From NCBI RefSeq assembly GCF_014982975.1, contig NZ_JADCKL010000011.1, positions 33,405-97,404 of the forward strand: 64,000 nt of DNA. Direction: 5' to 3'. A program made the position numbers and the translations under genes. Below the pieces are notes generated by a model. The model was not told the DNA's origin. It saw nothing but the letters and a program-made list of their open reading frames with translations, and ran no database searches. Source of the DNA: Claveliimonas monacensis (GTDB lineage Bacteria; Bacillota; Clostridia; Lachnospirales; Lachnospiraceae). Positions 27,515 to 36,107 of the stretch are shown here, piece after piece (the stretch's first letter is position 1; each line of letters begins with the position of its first letter).

Positions 27515-29888
27515 GGGAATGCAGCCAATCGGATGGATATATGTAGGAAAATATAAGGAGCATTTCTTATGTAATTTTATCCATGCAATACAGAAAAGAA
27601 ATAGAACAAGCATGGTAAAGAAATACAACCAGAAAACCATCTGCCGATTCATTGAAAATCCAGAACTGATCGACCTTGCAGAAAGACTGGAAGAAGATGC
27701 GGTTCCTTATGAGCGTGTGGAAGCGCTTTTGGAAGTAGCAAATCGTGATGAGCTATCTAGACATTCCTATGAAGTCATTCGTGATGTACTGCAGAGTACG
27801 GAAATAGACAAAGGAAATGAATATTCTTTTTTAAAGTATTATGGAGAAATAGGACTCAATCAAGAGGACAAGGTGAGAGTGAATAGAGGGATTTCCTTTA
27901 CTCAGGAATATGTACAGGGCGGAGTAGACGCTATTCCGGAAGATGCCAGGTATATTTTAAATGATGAATTATTTTTGTTTGATTTCCTTTGCGTTTCTGC
28001 GTCAAAACCAGAGGTTTTTGTAGATCTAAAGGATCAAAAACTTAGGGATATATTGAGGACACTCTCAAACTATGTGAAAGATACAATGCGGCTTTCTGAG
28101 GAAAATTATCGACAGTTAAAAGAAGCTCCTGAAGAAATTGGGACATTGTTATGCGAATGCTTGGAGCCGCTTGAAGAGCAGCAAAAAAACAGGGTAATAC
28201 AATACTGGCTGGAAGATGAGAAGCTGCTTTATGAACTGAAAAAATGGCACAATAAGCATAGCTGGACAATAGAGGAAAGGGAACAGCTCGGGATGTCTAA
28301 AATGAGATATGTTGCAACCGTGTATGGTGAGGATATCCGCATGATTCCGAATATGTATAGAAATATGAATGAACTGCTTATATACGCAATCAAAAATAGA
28401 AAAAAAGCTTTTTTGCGGTTATGCAGGGAAAATCCGGAAATTCTGAGTAAGATGCCATATAAATCCGCTTTAGCAGATGAGGATTTTTACAAAAACTACG
28501 TGAATCTAAATTCAATAAATAGAAAGGATTTGCAGGGCTGTTTAAGTTTGAAATGGCAGTGTGAATACAAAAAATATATGTGCCGAAATAATTATACATT
28601 TGCTGAGGTGAAAACACTGATGGAACTGCCTTCAGAGGAATATGTTTCCCTGTACCATTTTCTTACATATGAAAGGGTAGATGACCGGCTGCGTGTAATC
28701 CGGGAATGCGGAAATAGTGAATTCCTTATTTCCGATTTATCGGAAGAAGACCTGAAGAAATTGGCCGGCTTTCTTTCAAAGATGTCCCTTTCCAGATGGA
28801 AAAAAGAAGTATTTGGGAATATCTCAGGAGTCAGTGCAGAAGATATTTGTAGAACATTTTTAATTTGGGAAAAAATGGAGCACTTTTTAAAAGAGATTCG
28901 GGACCATTTTCAACTGAGGTATTTTTACAAGAATATAGAGCAATTGGAAAGCTGTAAGAATGTGGAAGAAGCCAAGATAAAGATGTTGGAGGCTGATCGG
29001 CATTGGGATTGGCTCAAGGATTTCTTTTCTATATCAAATGAGTTTATTCAGGAGAATAAAGAACAGATTCTGTCTTTCCTGTGTGAGGGTGGAGCGGAAA
29101 TACTCTATGAATACCACAAAGACTACAATCGTAATGTGGAAAGTATGAGAAGGCTTCTTGTGGCTGAACTTTTAGGACGATTTAGAGAGGTGAAATATCA
29201 TGAGAATGATTTGGAAAGGGAACTCTCCTGGAATATATCGCTTCCTGCCCAGAAGACATGGCAGGAAAATATGGAAAAGAAACAAGGACACTTCCATCTT
29301 TGGGAGGAAGACCGTTTTCTTCCCGTCATGCAGATTGGCGAAGTACCAGAAAGTACGTGCCTAAGCTATAAGAATGGGATGTACAAAGAGTGTCTGTTAG
29401 CAACGTTTGATTCGAATAAGAAGGTTCTTTATCTTGCCTATAAGCAGCGAACAGTACTACGAGCGATTCTGCGGCTGACGAAAGGCTCTAAAGTATGGAA
29501 GGAGCAGGAGAACCATCGTATTCAGTTCGCAGATCTGACACCGGATGCCGCTGGAGACAGCTCTGATGAAAAGCTGGTGCTGTTTCTGGAAAGAGCATAT
29601 ATAAAAAGACTTCCAGGGAAGGAGAGAAAAAACGCAATCTCCTTATTGCTTAGACTGGTAAAAGAAAAGGCAGACCGCTTAGGGGCATTCCCTATGATTA
29701 GTTTTGAATATTCCAATATGATCGATCAGGAGCAGCTTGTACGAAAAGATTATTATCTCTATATATCTGCAACAAAAGGGAATACACAGTATCTGGATTC
29801 CTTGGATGGGAGTAATTCCATTACAGACACAGGAAAGTATAAAAAAGCTACAATTTATACCTGGAAAGAATATTTGAGTGCCATCTGA
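27477..29888 (+). CDS. large two-part hypothetical protein (possible effector or scaffold)
   Basis: 803 residues with GGAGG 9 bases before the ATG. The first ~580 residues are helical (FIENPELIDLAERLEEDAVP and similar). The C-terminal ~220 residues appear to be a separate alpha/beta domain: CLLATFDSNKKVLYLAYKQR, FLERAYIKRLPGKERKNAIS, YLYISATKGNTQYLDSLDGS and IYTWKEYL. I do not recognise this domain. It is translationally coupled to the preceding gene and ends the operon at a strong terminator. Confidence 0.65.
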   Translation: MIQKIVQHLQIYKGMQPIGWIYVGKYKEHFLCNFIHAIQKRNRTSMVKKYNQKTICRFIENPELIDLAERLEEDAVPYERVEALLEVANRDELSRHSYEVIRDVLQSTEIDKGNEYSFLKYYGEIGLNQEDKVRVNRGISFTQEYVQGGVDAIPEDARYILNDELFLFDFLCVSASKPEVFVDLKDQKLRDILRTLSNYVKDTMRLSEENYRQLKEAPEEIGTLLCECLEPLEEQQKNRVIQYWLEDEKLLYELKKWHNKHSWTIEEREQLGMSKMRYVATVYGEDIRMIPNMYRNMNELLIYAIKNRKKAFLRLCRENPEILSKMPYKSALADEDFYKNYVNLNSINRKDLQGCLSLKWQCEYKKYMCRNNYTFAEVKTLMELPSEEYVSLYHFLTYERVDDRLRVIRECGNSEFLISDLSEEDLKKLAGFLSKMSLSRWKKEVFGNISGVSAEDICRTFLIWEKMEHFLKEIRDHFQLRYFYKNIEQLESCKNVEEAKIKMLEADRHWDWLKDFFSISNEFIQENKEQILSFLCEGGAEILYEYHKDYNRNVESMRRLLVAELLGRFREVKYHENDLERELSWNISLPAQKTWQENMEKKQGHFHLWEEDRFLPVMQIGEVPESTCLSYKNGMYKECLLATFDSNKKVLYLAYKQRTVLRAILRLTKGSKVWKEQENHRIQFADLTPDAAGDSSDEKLVLFLERAYIKRLPGKERKNAISLLLRLVKEKADRLGAFPMISFEYSNMIDQEQLVRKDYYLYISATKGNTQYLDSLDGSNSITDTGKYKKATIYTWKEYLSAI

Positions 29889-30017
29889 GGACTTCAATAA
29901 GCTATGTTTGAAGCGGTATGAATCTGTAGTGAGGATTATAATCTTCAAAGGGCCGATATATGGGTAGGATGGATATATAAATAAAATATAGGATACAAGA
30001 ATAGATCGTAGATTAAG

Positions 30018-30064
30018 AAAAACGGACACGGTATCAGGAAAATCTCTGGTATTGTGTCCGTTTT
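30018..30064 (+). terminator. strong terminator ending the MoxR-vWA operon
   Basis: AAAACGGACAC with TATCAG pairs with CTGGTA and GTGTCCGTTTT around an 8-base loop, giving a stem of about 17 bp with one small internal mismatch. Confidence 0.85.
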
Positions 30065-30142
30065 ATTCGCTCAAAAAGTGTTATACAGCATGATCATGAT
30101 CTGGAACATCAAGTTTTTCTGGAAGTGACGGTAAACGTGTTC

Positions 30143-30227
30143 TTCAATATTGCGATATTGAAACATCCGAATTGTATAATTCTTTAGCGTCAATGCTTCT
30201 GGCTATTACATTGGATCCGCCAATGTA
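30143..30227. promoter_or_regulatory. two palindromes upstream of leader L2
   Basis: TTCAATAT-TGCG-ATATTGAA (30143-30162) and TACATTGG-(5)-CCAATGTA (30207-30227) are perfect 8-bp inverted repeats, 49-130 bases upstream of the L2 promoter. They could be operators; no coding sequence is seen in the 210 bases between the terminator and L2. Confidence 0.35.
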
Positions 30228-30275
30228 CTGACACGGTAGAGACGTAGAACAGCGGCTTTATAAACGAAATATGGA

Positions 30276-30443
30276 TTGACACTCCTGGAAACCTGTGATA
30301 CGGTTTATATGAAATATTTTTGCAATAAAGTGTTGCAGACATATTTTGTTCCAGTAAACGCTGGAAGAGAAATTTCATTCAAACTAATTTTGAATAATAT
30401 CTATAGAAAGACATCAAAACGTTTGTTTTTGGTGTCTTTTTTT
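30276..30443 (+). ncRNA. leader element L2 before gene 30465
   Basis: TTGACA at 30276, 17-base spacer containing ACCTGTG, TACGGT at 30299. A TTCCAG/CTGGAA hairpin lies at 30349-30366. GACATCAAAAC at 30410 pairs with GTTTTTGGTGTC, followed by seven T residues, 22 bases before the ATG. Same design as L1, L3 and L4. Confidence 0.7.
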
Positions 30444-30464
30444 CGTAAAAAAGGAGGTGCAGTA

Positions 30465-30731
30465 ATGGAAATTGATAGGATGCTGACACTGTCAACAGCA
30501 CATATTTGCCAGGATACAGCAGAAAAAATGGGAAATCACTTACTGGATTTGACAATCTATGAAAAAGGGAAATACGGATGGTTCATTTATGTTGATCCTG
30601 AAATTGCAGGGGAGAAGATTCCGCAGGATCTTTCTAGCATATTAAAAACTGCAGAGAAAGCCGGATGCACATGGCTTTGCCTGGACTGCGATGGAGAGAA
30701 GATTAAGAATCTTCCGACCTACGAATGGTAA
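30465..30731 (+). CDS. DUF5983-like protein
   Basis: The 88-residue protein reads RMLTLSTAHICQDTAEKM, YGWFIYVDPE, GCTWLCLDCDGEKI and ends LPTYEW, the pattern I associate with DUF5983 of Clostridia mobile elements. Function unknown. GGAGG precedes ATG 30465; the next ORF could start inside its last codons, but a better start lies at 30758. It is the first gene behind leader L2. Confidence 0.8.
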   Translation: MEIDRMLTLSTAHICQDTAEKMGNHLLDLTIYEKGKYGWFIYVDPEIAGEKIPQDLSSILKTAEKAGCTWLCLDCDGEKIKNLPTYEW

Positions 30732-30757
30732 GAACAGATAGAAGGGAGAAAATATTC

Positions 30758-31459
30758 ATGAGAGAAAGTATCATAGACGCCGACCGTACAAAACGAGAGA
30801 AGGCGAAAAAGCTGCGTTACAAAAAACCAATCGTAAAAGAATTGAATTTAATGACTATTCAAATGGAACTTTCAGACATTCAGGAAGCATGTGAAGATGT
30901 ACACTGGTACTTTGATTCTGATGACGATACTCTGCTCAATGCCTTGGATGGAAATCAGGATGAGGAGTACGAATTTAAGATGATGTTTGCCGATTTATGT
31001 ACGGAATGTGACCGGCTTATTATAGATTTACAGGAAGAATGGGTGCCAAAGTGCTTCGACCATTTCTTTGTTTCAATTGAAGCGGGAGAAGATTTTGGGG
31101 GTCTTTTAGGATACGATTCCTATGAGCAGGATTACTTTGGGCTTTCATGCTCTGATGTATGGGCAGAGGATGAAAGTAAAAAGGCGCTAAAACGGCTGAC
31201 GAAAGACGAGCTTATTGCGTCTGCCCGGCAATGCTTTCGGGTTTACCAATCATTTATTGCCCTGCGGTACCGATATGACTGTTTAAAAGCTGCTATGGAT
31301 ATCTTGCGTGACGAAAATACTGCATATCTTCAAATGGTGAAAGAAATTGAAGAATTATACGAGCAGGCTGATAAAGAAAAGTTTTATGAGTATGGCGACG
31401 CAACAATGAAATTGGATTCTTTTTTCGAATGCCTGCCACAAGAAGCGTGGATTTACTGA
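30758..31459 (+). CDS. hypothetical acidic protein
   Basis: 233 residues, helical and acidic (LSDIQEACEDVHWYFDSDDD, CDRLIIDLQEEWVPKCFDHF, GLLGYDSYEQDYFGLSCSDV). Not recognised. GAAGGGAG before ATG 30758 supports this start rather than ATG 30725, which overlaps the previous stop. Followed after 12 bases by another small gene. Confidence 0.65.
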   Translation: MRESIIDADRTKREKAKKLRYKKPIVKELNLMTIQMELSDIQEACEDVHWYFDSDDDTLLNALDGNQDEEYEFKMMFADLCTECDRLIIDLQEEWVPKCFDHFFVSIEAGEDFGGLLGYDSYEQDYFGLSCSDVWAEDESKKALKRLTKDELIASARQCFRVYQSFIALRYRYDCLKAAMDILRDENTAYLQMVKEIEELYEQADKEKFYEYGDATMKLDSFFECLPQEAWIY

Positions 31460-31471
31460 TGGAGGTATGTT

Positions 31472-31723
31472 ATGGCAAAGAAATATGTAATTTATCTTGA
31501 CTCAAGATACCCAGGGTCAGCAGGTAATAATTCCTACGGTTATTGGAGTGGAAAAACTTATACAGTGAATGGAGAAATATTTCCAGTACATTCAAGGGAT
31601 TCTATTACTTGTGATACAAAAAAGTATACGTCATATAAACGAGCGCAGCAAGGTGCAGAAGCAGTGCTTGAAAAATGTGCTTATGTGTGGAAATACCAGA
31701 TAGAAGAAATTGATGACGGGTAA
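31472..31723 (+). CDS. small hypothetical protein
   Basis: The 83-residue product (KKYVIYLDSRYPGSAGNNSY, YWSGKTYTVNGEIFP) is strand-rich and soluble. GGAGG lies 6 bases before the ATG. Not recognised. Confidence 0.6.
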   Translation: MAKKYVIYLDSRYPGSAGNNSYGYWSGKTYTVNGEIFPVHSRDSITCDTKKYTSYKRAQQGAEAVLEKCAYVWKYQIEEIDDG

Positions 31724-31817
31724 TTTGAAACAGAATGATGAGACTATAACCGACTAATAAGGGACAGTTCTTCCTATATCAATTTAGTTGGGATTCATAA
31801 TATAGGAGACGAAAGAT

Positions 31818-32012
31818 ATGAATGACGAAGAAAGAATCGAATGCTGTCATATAGAGATTCGAAGATTGAGGAATGTTATACGCTTATATGATACACAGCG
31901 TAATGATTTTTATCAATGGCTTCAAACGGAAAAAATGAAGCCGGACGGAAAGCAACCAGAGTTCAACGAAGTGTGTCGCCAGTTTGAAGAACTGTTTGAG
32001 TATTCCGAATGA
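31818..32012 (+). CDS. small hypothetical protein, helical
   Basis: 64 residues, helical (CCHIEIRRLRNVIRLYDTQR), preceded by TAGGAGAC. Coding potential is supported by its ribosome site and operon position between two real genes; function unknown. Confidence 0.5.
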   Translation: MNDEERIECCHIEIRRLRNVIRLYDTQRNDFYQWLQTEKMKPDGKQPEFNEVCRQFEELFEYSE

Positions 32013-32025
32013 AGAGGAGAAATTT

Positions 32026-32973
32026 ATGACACGAGGATATTTTGTATTGGAACAATCAGGTACAGTTGTGAAAGCCGCTTATTTACCAGCTGATGCCTAT
32101 TTGCAATATGGGCATGGGCAGGAAATCATAAAAGCCTATGCAGAAGGAAATGAAATGGAATTGCTGGAAAAATTTCATGAAAGGACGGATAAAAGAGATA
32201 TCGACCATATCCGGCCAGGATGGTACCGGGAAACGGTATATTCAGGAAAAGATGATTTTATCGAAGAATTTGGCTATGTCCTGACAAATAGCAGTCTTTC
32301 GATATATAATTTTGGAAAATTCCTATTTCGCACAAAGAAAGAACATGCGAAGACATGGCTGGAGGTGATTAACAGCCTGGACCGATTTGAATTAGCCTAT
32401 TTATATTCTGAAGATAAATTATGTTATCAGTGGAACCAGTACCACGCATTGTTCCGGGATATAGCGAGAAAAATCAATAAGGGAAAAAGTTTCATGGACT
32501 TGGAACAACTACTGAAAGATAAAAATTATATTCCCAGTCTCTTACGAGACGATCATATGATGGATGTCTTTCATATGCCAGACAGACCTGCCTATCAAAA
32601 GCCTTGGAATAAAGGAAACGCCTCAGCGACATTTATTGTCATGCGGGAATATGGAAAATGGAAGGTCTTTTTGCAGCTTCCCTTTTGCAGGATCCCAATC
32701 CTTTCAGTTTACACCAGTGAAAAGAAGGCAGTTGAAGAAATACGTCAATTACTAATAAGCAAGGAACCGGAGATGGAAAGTTTTTCTGAGGTAGTTCAGT
32801 TGATTGAAAAATATAAAACGGATCCTATTATACAGGAGAAAGATTTGATCGGACTTAGGAAACTGTTAGAAAACAAAGAACAGCAGAGGCCCTGGTTTGC
32901 ACATCAGAGCAGATTTACAATCGACTGGATTATAGAGGAATTACTTCAGAGAATGAGAAGGAGGACCGATTAA
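32026..32973 (+). CDS. hypothetical protein
   Basis: 315 residues, not recognised. It has FVLEQSGTVVKAAYLPADAY at the start and a strand-turn-strand unit near 200-230 (SATFIVMREYGKWKVFLQLP). GAGGAGA precedes ATG 32026. Its stop overlaps the next ATG (TAATGG), so the two are translationally coupled. Confidence 0.65.
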   Translation: MTRGYFVLEQSGTVVKAAYLPADAYLQYGHGQEIIKAYAEGNEMELLEKFHERTDKRDIDHIRPGWYRETVYSGKDDFIEEFGYVLTNSSLSIYNFGKFLFRTKKEHAKTWLEVINSLDRFELAYLYSEDKLCYQWNQYHALFRDIARKINKGKSFMDLEQLLKDKNYIPSLLRDDHMMDVFHMPDRPAYQKPWNKGNASATFIVMREYGKWKVFLQLPFCRIPILSVYTSEKKAVEEIRQLLISKEPEMESFSEVVQLIEKYKTDPIIQEKDLIGLRKLLENKEQQRPWFAHQSRFTIDWIIEELLQRMRRRTD

Positions 32974-33548
32974 TGGAATATTTATTTGTACTTTCCGATA
33001 AAGGAGGATGGTGGTTAAAGATTGATTCCGTAAAGCAATTGGAAGACTATCATAAGAAGACAGATGAAGCACGTTATGAAGCAACTCTTGATCGAATCCT
33101 TCATGGTGAAGACCCATATGAATTGCTGGAAAAGGCTCCTGATATAAAAGAAAGAATCCGCCTAATGGAAGATCCAAGCTTTAAATTCCTTCAGGCGGCA
33201 TATCTTAAAGCCGGGCAGCTTAATTGCTCTGTATTAGACGGCGTGCGGGCATTTAAGATTGAAGCCGGGATGCATGAATTGCGTTTGATCAAGCAAAGCG
33301 GTGCTGTATACTTCAATTCTTCTGGCGGCTGTACCAGTGATCTCTCTTATACGCAGTTTTGCAGAAGAAAGGAACTGATATTTCCGGATTTTACAGAAAA
33401 AGATTTACGGCATGTGCGCTATCCAAATGGAGGAAGGCACTGGTATGTCTTTATTGGGGATATGCAGGTAAAAGACGGCATGCGCTCTAAGTGGAATACA
33501 AGGGAAGAAGCAGAAAGGATTGCCAAGAAAGTGCTGAACGCACAATGA
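32973..33548 (+). CDS. hypothetical protein coupled to the upstream gene
   Basis: 191 residues, not recognised; visible blocks are FVLSDKGGWWLKIDSVKQLE, FKIEAGMHELRLIKQSGAVY and YPNGGRHWYVFIGDMQVKDG. The start overlaps the upstream stop. No membrane segment. About 185 bases without a gene follow before the Rpn-like gene. Confidence 0.65.
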   Translation: MEYLFVLSDKGGWWLKIDSVKQLEDYHKKTDEARYEATLDRILHGEDPYELLEKAPDIKERIRLMEDPSFKFLQAAYLKAGQLNCSVLDGVRAFKIEAGMHELRLIKQSGAVYFNSSGGCTSDLSYTQFCRRKELIFPDFTEKDLRHVRYPNGGRHWYVFIGDMQVKDGMRSKWNTREEAERIAKKVLNAQ

Positions 33549-33734
33549 CCGGTGAAGCATAATATATTTAAAATGGAAGTATGTGTGATTGACCATGAGT
33601 CCATAGAGTAGATTCAAGGCCAAGAATAGCAGAGACAGACGGGAACCAGCAGGCAGGCTAACACTGTTGTTGAAGATCCTGAAAAATCTGTTATAATAAT
33701 CTATAGATAGAAACAGCATAAGAGAGGAGTCAAC

Positions 33735-34715
33735 TTGAAAAATCCGAAGATAAAACCCGACATAATCTTTAAAGAGTTTTGGAGGCAAAATGACCGTTTT
33801 GCCAGTCTTTTCAATACCGTAGTATTTGAAGGAGAAGAGGTCATAAAGCCTGAAGAACTAAGCGAACTGGATACAGACGTATCCACCATGGTGGAATTTA
33901 ATGAATATAAAGAAACCCTGAGCAGAGCCAGGGATGTTGTGAAAAAAGCCGCACATGGTGTTGATTTTGTAATTATGGGAATTGAAAATCAGCGTAAGAC
34001 CCATTATGGCATGCCGCTTAGAGTAATGATCTATGACGCACTTGGCTATTTAAAAGAGTATCAGGAGATTTCCAGAAAGCACAGGGAAGCTGGAGATAAA
34101 GCAAGTGCAGAAGAATTCCTTTCCGGCCTGCATAAAGAGGATCGTCTGCATCCTATAATAAGTATTGTTATCTATTATAATGAAAAACCATGGGATGGGC
34201 CGAAAAGCTTGAGAGACATGATCGTAGATATGCCGGAAAAACTTGGCAGAGTATTTTCTGATTACCGGATGAATTTGCTGCAGGTAGGAGAGAGCGGAAA
34301 GTATCGTTTTGGTAATGAAGAAGTTCAGATCATATTTGAAACTGCCAGATATATTTACGGCGGAGAGTTTGATAAAGTCCGCACACTTTTAAAAGAAAAA
34401 ATCGTAGCCCCGGATGTGGGAGCAATGATCGGTGTGATGACGGACAGTGATTTGTTGGTTCAAGAAGCACTTGAAAGCAAAGGAGGTATGAACATGTGTA
34501 CTGCATTGGAACGTTTGGAAGAAAGAGGCCGTGAAGCGGGCAGAATAGAGGGAAGAGAAGAAGGGCGCAAAGAAGGAAGAGCAGAAGGGATAGCAGAGGG
34601 AAAGCGAGAAATACTTTTTGCGTTACTAAAAGCTGGAGCAGAAATTAAGCTGCTCAAAGAAGTCAGCGGATTAAGCGAGGAAGAAATTAAGACACTTCGC
34701 AAAGAAATAGAATAA
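33735..34715 (+). CDS. Rpn-family recombination-promoting nuclease-like protein
   Basis: The 326-residue protein has a PD-(D/E)XK-type core of the Rpn/transposase_31 group: RARDVVKK, then DFVIMGIENQRKTHYGMPLR (E-x-Q active-site style) and VMIYDALGYLKEYQE, followed by HPIISIVIYYNEKPWDGP. The C-terminus has the Gly-Arg-Glu repeat region (GREAGRIEGREEGRKEG) typical of these proteins. Start is TTG 33735, with GAGGAG 5 bases before it. Rpn proteins are toxic DNA nucleases in E. coli, where some are held in check by a small protein made from an internal start; a strong internal start exists here too (34494). Confidence 0.8.
   Translation: MKNPKIKPDIIFKEFWRQNDRFASLFNTVVFEGEEVIKPEELSELDTDVSTMVEFNEYKETLSRARDVVKKAAHGVDFVIMGIENQRKTHYGMPLRVMIYDALGYLKEYQEISRKHREAGDKASAEEFLSGLHKEDRLHPIISIVIYYNEKPWDGPKSLRDMIVDMPEKLGRVFSDYRMNLLQVGESGKYRFGNEEVQIIFETARYIYGGEFDKVRTLLKEKIVAPDVGAMIGVMTDSDLLVQEALESKGGMNMCTALERLEERGREAGRIEGREEGRKEGRAEGIAEGKREILFALLKAGAEIKLLKEVSGLSEEEIKTLRKEIE
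34494..34715 (+). CDS. internal in-frame start in the Rpn gene (RpnS-like small protein)
   Basis: AAAGGAGG at 34479-34486 is followed 7 bases later by ATG 34494, in the same frame as the Rpn gene. It would make a 73-residue protein starting MCTALERLEERGREAGRIEG and ending SEEEIKTLRKEIE. By analogy with E. coli rpnS, which is made from within rpnL and inhibits the nuclease, this may be an intragenic antitoxin. Confidence 0.55.
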   Translation: MCTALERLEERGREAGRIEGREEGRKEGRAEGIAEGKREILFALLKAGAEIKLLKEVSGLSEEEIKTLRKEIE

Positions 34716-34964
34716 TCATTCTACAGGCAAATCTGAATTTCTATTTTTGCAGGGCTGAGGATGATATAATATGGAGTATCATGTTTTTGCAAAAGTGTAG
34801 AAATTTCATTATGCTTATGCTTTTTGGGGGAAAACTAGGTGTTTCCCCCAATCTGCTATTCTAACAATGTAAAGATTAAGGGAAATGTGAATGCGATGAT
34901 ATGAGTGATTACGGGCAGCAATTCGCTTATTCAAGTTCAAGAGTCATCCGAAGGAGATATGAAC

Positions 34965-35198
34965 ATGTGTACTGCATTGGAACGTTTGGAAGAGAGAGGC
35001 CGTGAAGCGGGCAGAATAGAGGGAAGAGAAGAAGGGCGCAAAGAAGGAAGAACAGAGGGAATAGCAGAGGGAAGAGCAGAAGGAATACGAGAAATACTTT
35101 TTGCGTTGCTGAAAGCAGGAGCAGAAGTCAGATTGCTCAAAGAAGTCAGCGGATTAAGTGAGGAGGAAATTGTAGCTCTTCGTAAAGAAATTAAATAA
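34965..35198 (+). CDS. free-standing duplicate of the RpnS-like C-terminal protein
   Basis: AAGGAG at 34951 lies 8 bases before ATG 34965. The 77-residue product starts with the same MCTALERLEERGREAGRIEG and continues nearly identically, with one extra AEG-type repeat unit, to the same end. Only the part from the internal start of the Rpn gene is duplicated, not the nuclease domain; upstream homology stops a few codons before the ATG. It looks like a separated antitoxin copy, not a random fragment, although a decaying duplicate cannot be excluded. Confidence 0.6.
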   Translation: MCTALERLEERGREAGRIEGREEGRKEGRTEGIAEGRAEGIREILFALLKAGAEVRLLKEVSGLSEEEIVALRKEIK

Positions 35199-35416
35199 CT
35201 GATATGAAACGGTAAAAATGCAGATTGGACTGCTATCTTCCATTTAGAGGGGATGCCTTCAGCTGAAAAATAGAAAAGGTAGTCATCCTGGACTTTGAAC
35301 CGGGGGAAGGTGGTTTTGCCTCCTTGCTCCATGTTATGCGGTTTATTCAAGCATAAAGATATCCTAAATAAGATATTATAAATAATTAATAAGGTGAGAA
35401 AAGGAGAATTTCTTTT

Positions 35417-35725
35417 ATGAATTTCATGGAAATAAAAAATTTGAAAGACTGTAAAAGGGTCTTAATTGATTTCACGGTGATGAGATTTGAAATAAATTTT
35501 GAAGAAAAGATAATACGCCCCATAAAGGCAGAAGACGATGAAAGAAAACAAAATTACTATGATGAATGTAAAGAAGTCTGGGAAAGAAGAACCATAAAAG
35601 AAATCAATGAACATGCAGCATACAATATGGGACAGTTTTTATATCGATTTGCGAACCGTAATTTTTCAGGGATGCAAATGCGGCCATGGTATAAGATGAT
35701 AGATGGTGCTCAAATTATTGAATGA
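35417..35725 (+). CDS. small hypothetical protein
   Basis: 102 residues with AAAGGAG before the ATG. Contains RVLIDFTVMRFEINFEEKII and FLYRFANRNFSGMQMRPWYK. Unrecognised. Located after about 220 non-coding bases behind the RpnS-like copy. Confidence 0.55.
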   Translation: MNFMEIKNLKDCKRVLIDFTVMRFEINFEEKIIRPIKAEDDERKQNYYDECKEVWERRTIKEINEHAAYNMGQFLYRFANRNFSGMQMRPWYKMIDGAQIIE

Positions 35726-35774
35726 GGAAATATGCACATCAAAATGTTCAATGTGAAATTGATGGCTGCATATA

Positions 35775-35972
35775 ATGTCACAATGGAAAACGGAGGCAGA
35801 AATCAGAACGATTCCGGATTCCAGTGGAATAAATGGAAAAGAAATTGAAAAAAATGGAACGAATATTATCGTCCTGATCACTGCGAATCATATTTCCTGC
35901 TTTAGTAAGCGGAGGATAGAATTGGAAGAATGCTATAAGAAGTTTTTGGCTTCAGCCTGGCAGGACAGGTAA
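35775..35972 (+). CDS. doubtful small ORF
   Basis: The 65-codon ORF lacks a convincing ribosome site and its product (starts MSQWKTEAEIRTIPDSSG) is not recognised. It may be a remnant; a terminator follows. Confidence 0.3.
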   Translation: MSQWKTEAEIRTIPDSSGINGKEIEKNGTNIIVLITANHISCFSKRRIELEECYKKFLASAWQDR

Positions 35973-36005
35973 AATGAAAAAATCATATAGAGATCTTAAA
36001 TTTTA

Positions 36006-36031
36006 GGGAAACAAGTAGGTTTCCCTTTTTT
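36006..36031 (+). terminator. terminator or attenuator before gene 36108
   Basis: GGGAAAC pairs with GTTTCCC around a 6-base loop, followed by TTTTTT. It lies about 75 bases upstream of the next start. Confidence 0.75.
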
Positions 36032-36107
36032 GTATACAAAAATTTAGTAGACACATTTTGTGATACTTGCAAATAAAAAGCAAATTATATGGAAAGGAAG
36101 CGGAAAA

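Noticed and set aside
34827..34856. GGGGGAAA...TTTCCCCC hairpin upstream of the RpnS-like copy
   Set aside because: Good stem, but the T run precedes it instead of following it, so it does not qualify as a terminator on either strand; function unclear.
34500..35120. GGAAGAG/GAAGGG repeats that look like a repeat array
   Set aside because: They are the codon repeats of the Rpn-type Gly-Arg-Glu tail and its duplicate.
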